A stretch of DNA of 6,043 nt from Alkalinema sp. CAN_BIN05. GTDB lineage: Bacteria; Cyanobacteriota; Cyanobacteriia; Leptolyngbyales; Leptolyngbyaceae. Positions 5,579-6,043 of this stretch are shown here, piece after piece. The notes under the pieces were generated by a model, which did not search any database, was not told where the DNA came from, and saw only the letters and a list, made by a program, of their open reading frames with translations. Position numbers and translations under genes: made by a program. The stretch is from positions 1-6,043 of the forward strand of contig JAJAYH010000324.1 in the NCBI GenBank assembly GCA_026786325.1. Direction: 5' to 3'. Within the stretch, counting starts at the first letter, position 1, and every line of letters begins with the position of its first letter.

Positions 5579-5618
5579 AAAAACAAAAAATCTGCCAAAT
5601 CTTTTATGATCTGACAGA
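5579..5618 (-). terminator. Intrinsic terminator of the right-edge gene
   Basis: Read on the minus strand, an 11-bp stem is formed by TCTGTCAGATC (5618-5608) and GATTTGGCAGA (5601-5591). It includes two G-U pairs and has a 6-base loop, ATAAAA. The stem is followed directly by six T, one G and more T (5590-5579). This is a textbook Rho-independent terminator. It lies 42 nt after the second in-frame stop (5663-5661) and about 115 nt after the first (5735-5733). Confidence 0.8.
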
Positions 5619-5660
5619 AATCCAGGCTTGATACAACTTAGGAGGCTTTTGGATATTGGA

Positions 5661-5732
5661 TTAAAGTGAAGGTACGTCGGCAAAAAGCTGATCGATTTCA
5701 GCCAGTGTCATGTCGCCTGAAGCGGGATCTAA
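5661..5732 (-). other. In-frame coding-like tail after the stop of the right-edge gene
   Basis: After the TAA at 5735-5733 the same frame stays open for 23 codons to another TAA (5663-5661). The tail ends MTLAEIDQLFADVPSL, a well-formed amphipathic stretch that repeats a motif found twice before the stop (IDAFFADF, LDTLFGFF). This suggests the original C-terminus was here and that TAA 5735-5733 is a nonsense mutation or a sequencing error. An ATG at 5711 has no good ribosome binding site, so separate expression is unlikely. Confidence 0.45.
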
Positions 5733-6043
5733 TTAAATTTCCTCAAAGAACCCAAAAAGTGTATCCAGAGTGACATTTCCAGATCCATTCGGCTCATTTT
5801 GAGAGAGTTGAGAGGGATTAAGTGGCTCATCTGACGAGTCCTTGGTTACGTAAACTTGCTGAGGCATAATCTTAGGACTTGACATTGAGTCAGGAGGACG
5901 GCGGTCCTCTGTATGAGTTAGGGGAGACAAGGAACGATCGGGACTTGAGTCTTCGTCCAACGCTTTAAAATCAGCTTTAAAATCAGCAAAGAATGCATCG
6001 ATCGACTCATGAGACTCTCTCATCGAAGGCCGATCAACCGTCT
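5733..6043 (-). CDS. C-terminal part of an unidentified protein (gene enters from the right edge)
   Basis: The frame is open to the right edge of the window. The first Met in view (6023) has no Shine-Dalgarno sequence, so the gene probably starts outside. The visible 103 residues are acidic, rich in Ser, Pro, Asp and Glu, and probably disordered, with no membrane segment. Two hydrophobic patches stand out: IDAFFADF (residues 8-15 counted from the Met at 6023) and LDTLFGFF (86-93). ADFK is repeated as ADFKADFK (13-20) by a 12-bp tandem duplication. Such low-complexity tails with L/I-D-x-L-F patches occur in large cyanobacterial signalling proteins, as I recall, but I cannot assign a family. 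A stop interrupts what looks like a longer C-terminus (tail at 5661-5732), so it may be a mildly truncated allele. The terminator at 5579-5618 shows that the transcription unit ends here. Confidence 0.5.
   Translation of the reverse strand, partial: TVDRPSMRESHESIDAFFADFKADFKALDEDSSPDRSLSPLTHTEDRRPPDSMSSPKIMPQQVYVTKDSSDEPLNPSQLSQNEPNGSGNVTLDTLFGFFEEI
5962..5987 (-). repeat. 12-bp in-frame tandem duplication
   Basis: GCTTTAAAATCA on the plus strand occurs at 5962-5973 and again at 5974-5985, and the next two bases begin a third copy. On the coding (minus) strand it gives ADFKADFK. The identity is exact, so the duplication is probably recent. Confidence 0.7.

Noticed and set aside
1..6043. A novel multi-gene system spanning the window
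   Set aside because: The recognised genes are common families with no shared pathway, mixed orientation and ordinary spacing. Only local features merit follow-up.

Overview
The window looks like a piece of a cyanobacterial chromosome. It has three perfect HIP1 octamers (GCGATCGC) and many CGATCG cores. It also has a C/G-run hairpin repeat of a kind common in filamentous cyanobacteria, and typical cyanobacterial versions of PgsA, a ChaN-fold protein and a polyprenyl-phosphate sugar-phosphate transferase. I cannot name the genus. Most of the region is ordinary housekeeping or accessory sequence, and I see no prophage, CRISPR array, toxin-antitoxin pair or defence island.

Left part (1-2437): the C-terminal ATP-binding half of a sensor histidine kinase enters from the left edge and converges on a cytoplasmic alpha-amylase gene on the minus strand. 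Between their stop codons lies a 201-bp MITE-like element (498-698) with imperfect inverted-repeat arms and a 3-bp TAA target duplication. The element landed exactly on the amylase stop codon and rebuilt the same TAG. Upstream of the amylase a 261-bp divergent intergenic region holds a perfect 7-5-7 palindrome and a 12-bp direct repeat.

Middle (2438-4448): a small plus-strand hypothetical protein ends in a tandem heptad repeat. It is followed by a secreted ChaN/DUF399-family protein, whose 3' end overlaps the convergent pgsA gene (phosphatidylglycerophosphate synthase) by 34 bp. pgsA has no Shine-Dalgarno sequence of its own. A 28-codon ORF with a good Shine-Dalgarno sequence lies directly upstream and shares an ATGA overlap with pgsA, so I propose translational coupling.

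Right part (4449-6043): further upstream on the minus strand is a GTG-started polyisoprenyl-phosphate sugar-phosphate transferase, the priming enzyme of exopolysaccharide or O-antigen synthesis. Its leader contains G-runs complementary to C-runs just before the start codon. After a ~240-bp stretch with no recognisable gene comes a strong minus-strand intrinsic terminator. It ends a gene entering from the right edge, of which only a low-complexity acidic C-terminus is visible. That gene has an in-frame TAA followed by 23 more sense codons, and a short [I/L]-D-x-[F/L]-F motif appears on both sides of that stop. The genes share no obvious single pathway; pgsA and the sugar transferase both feed envelope synthesis.
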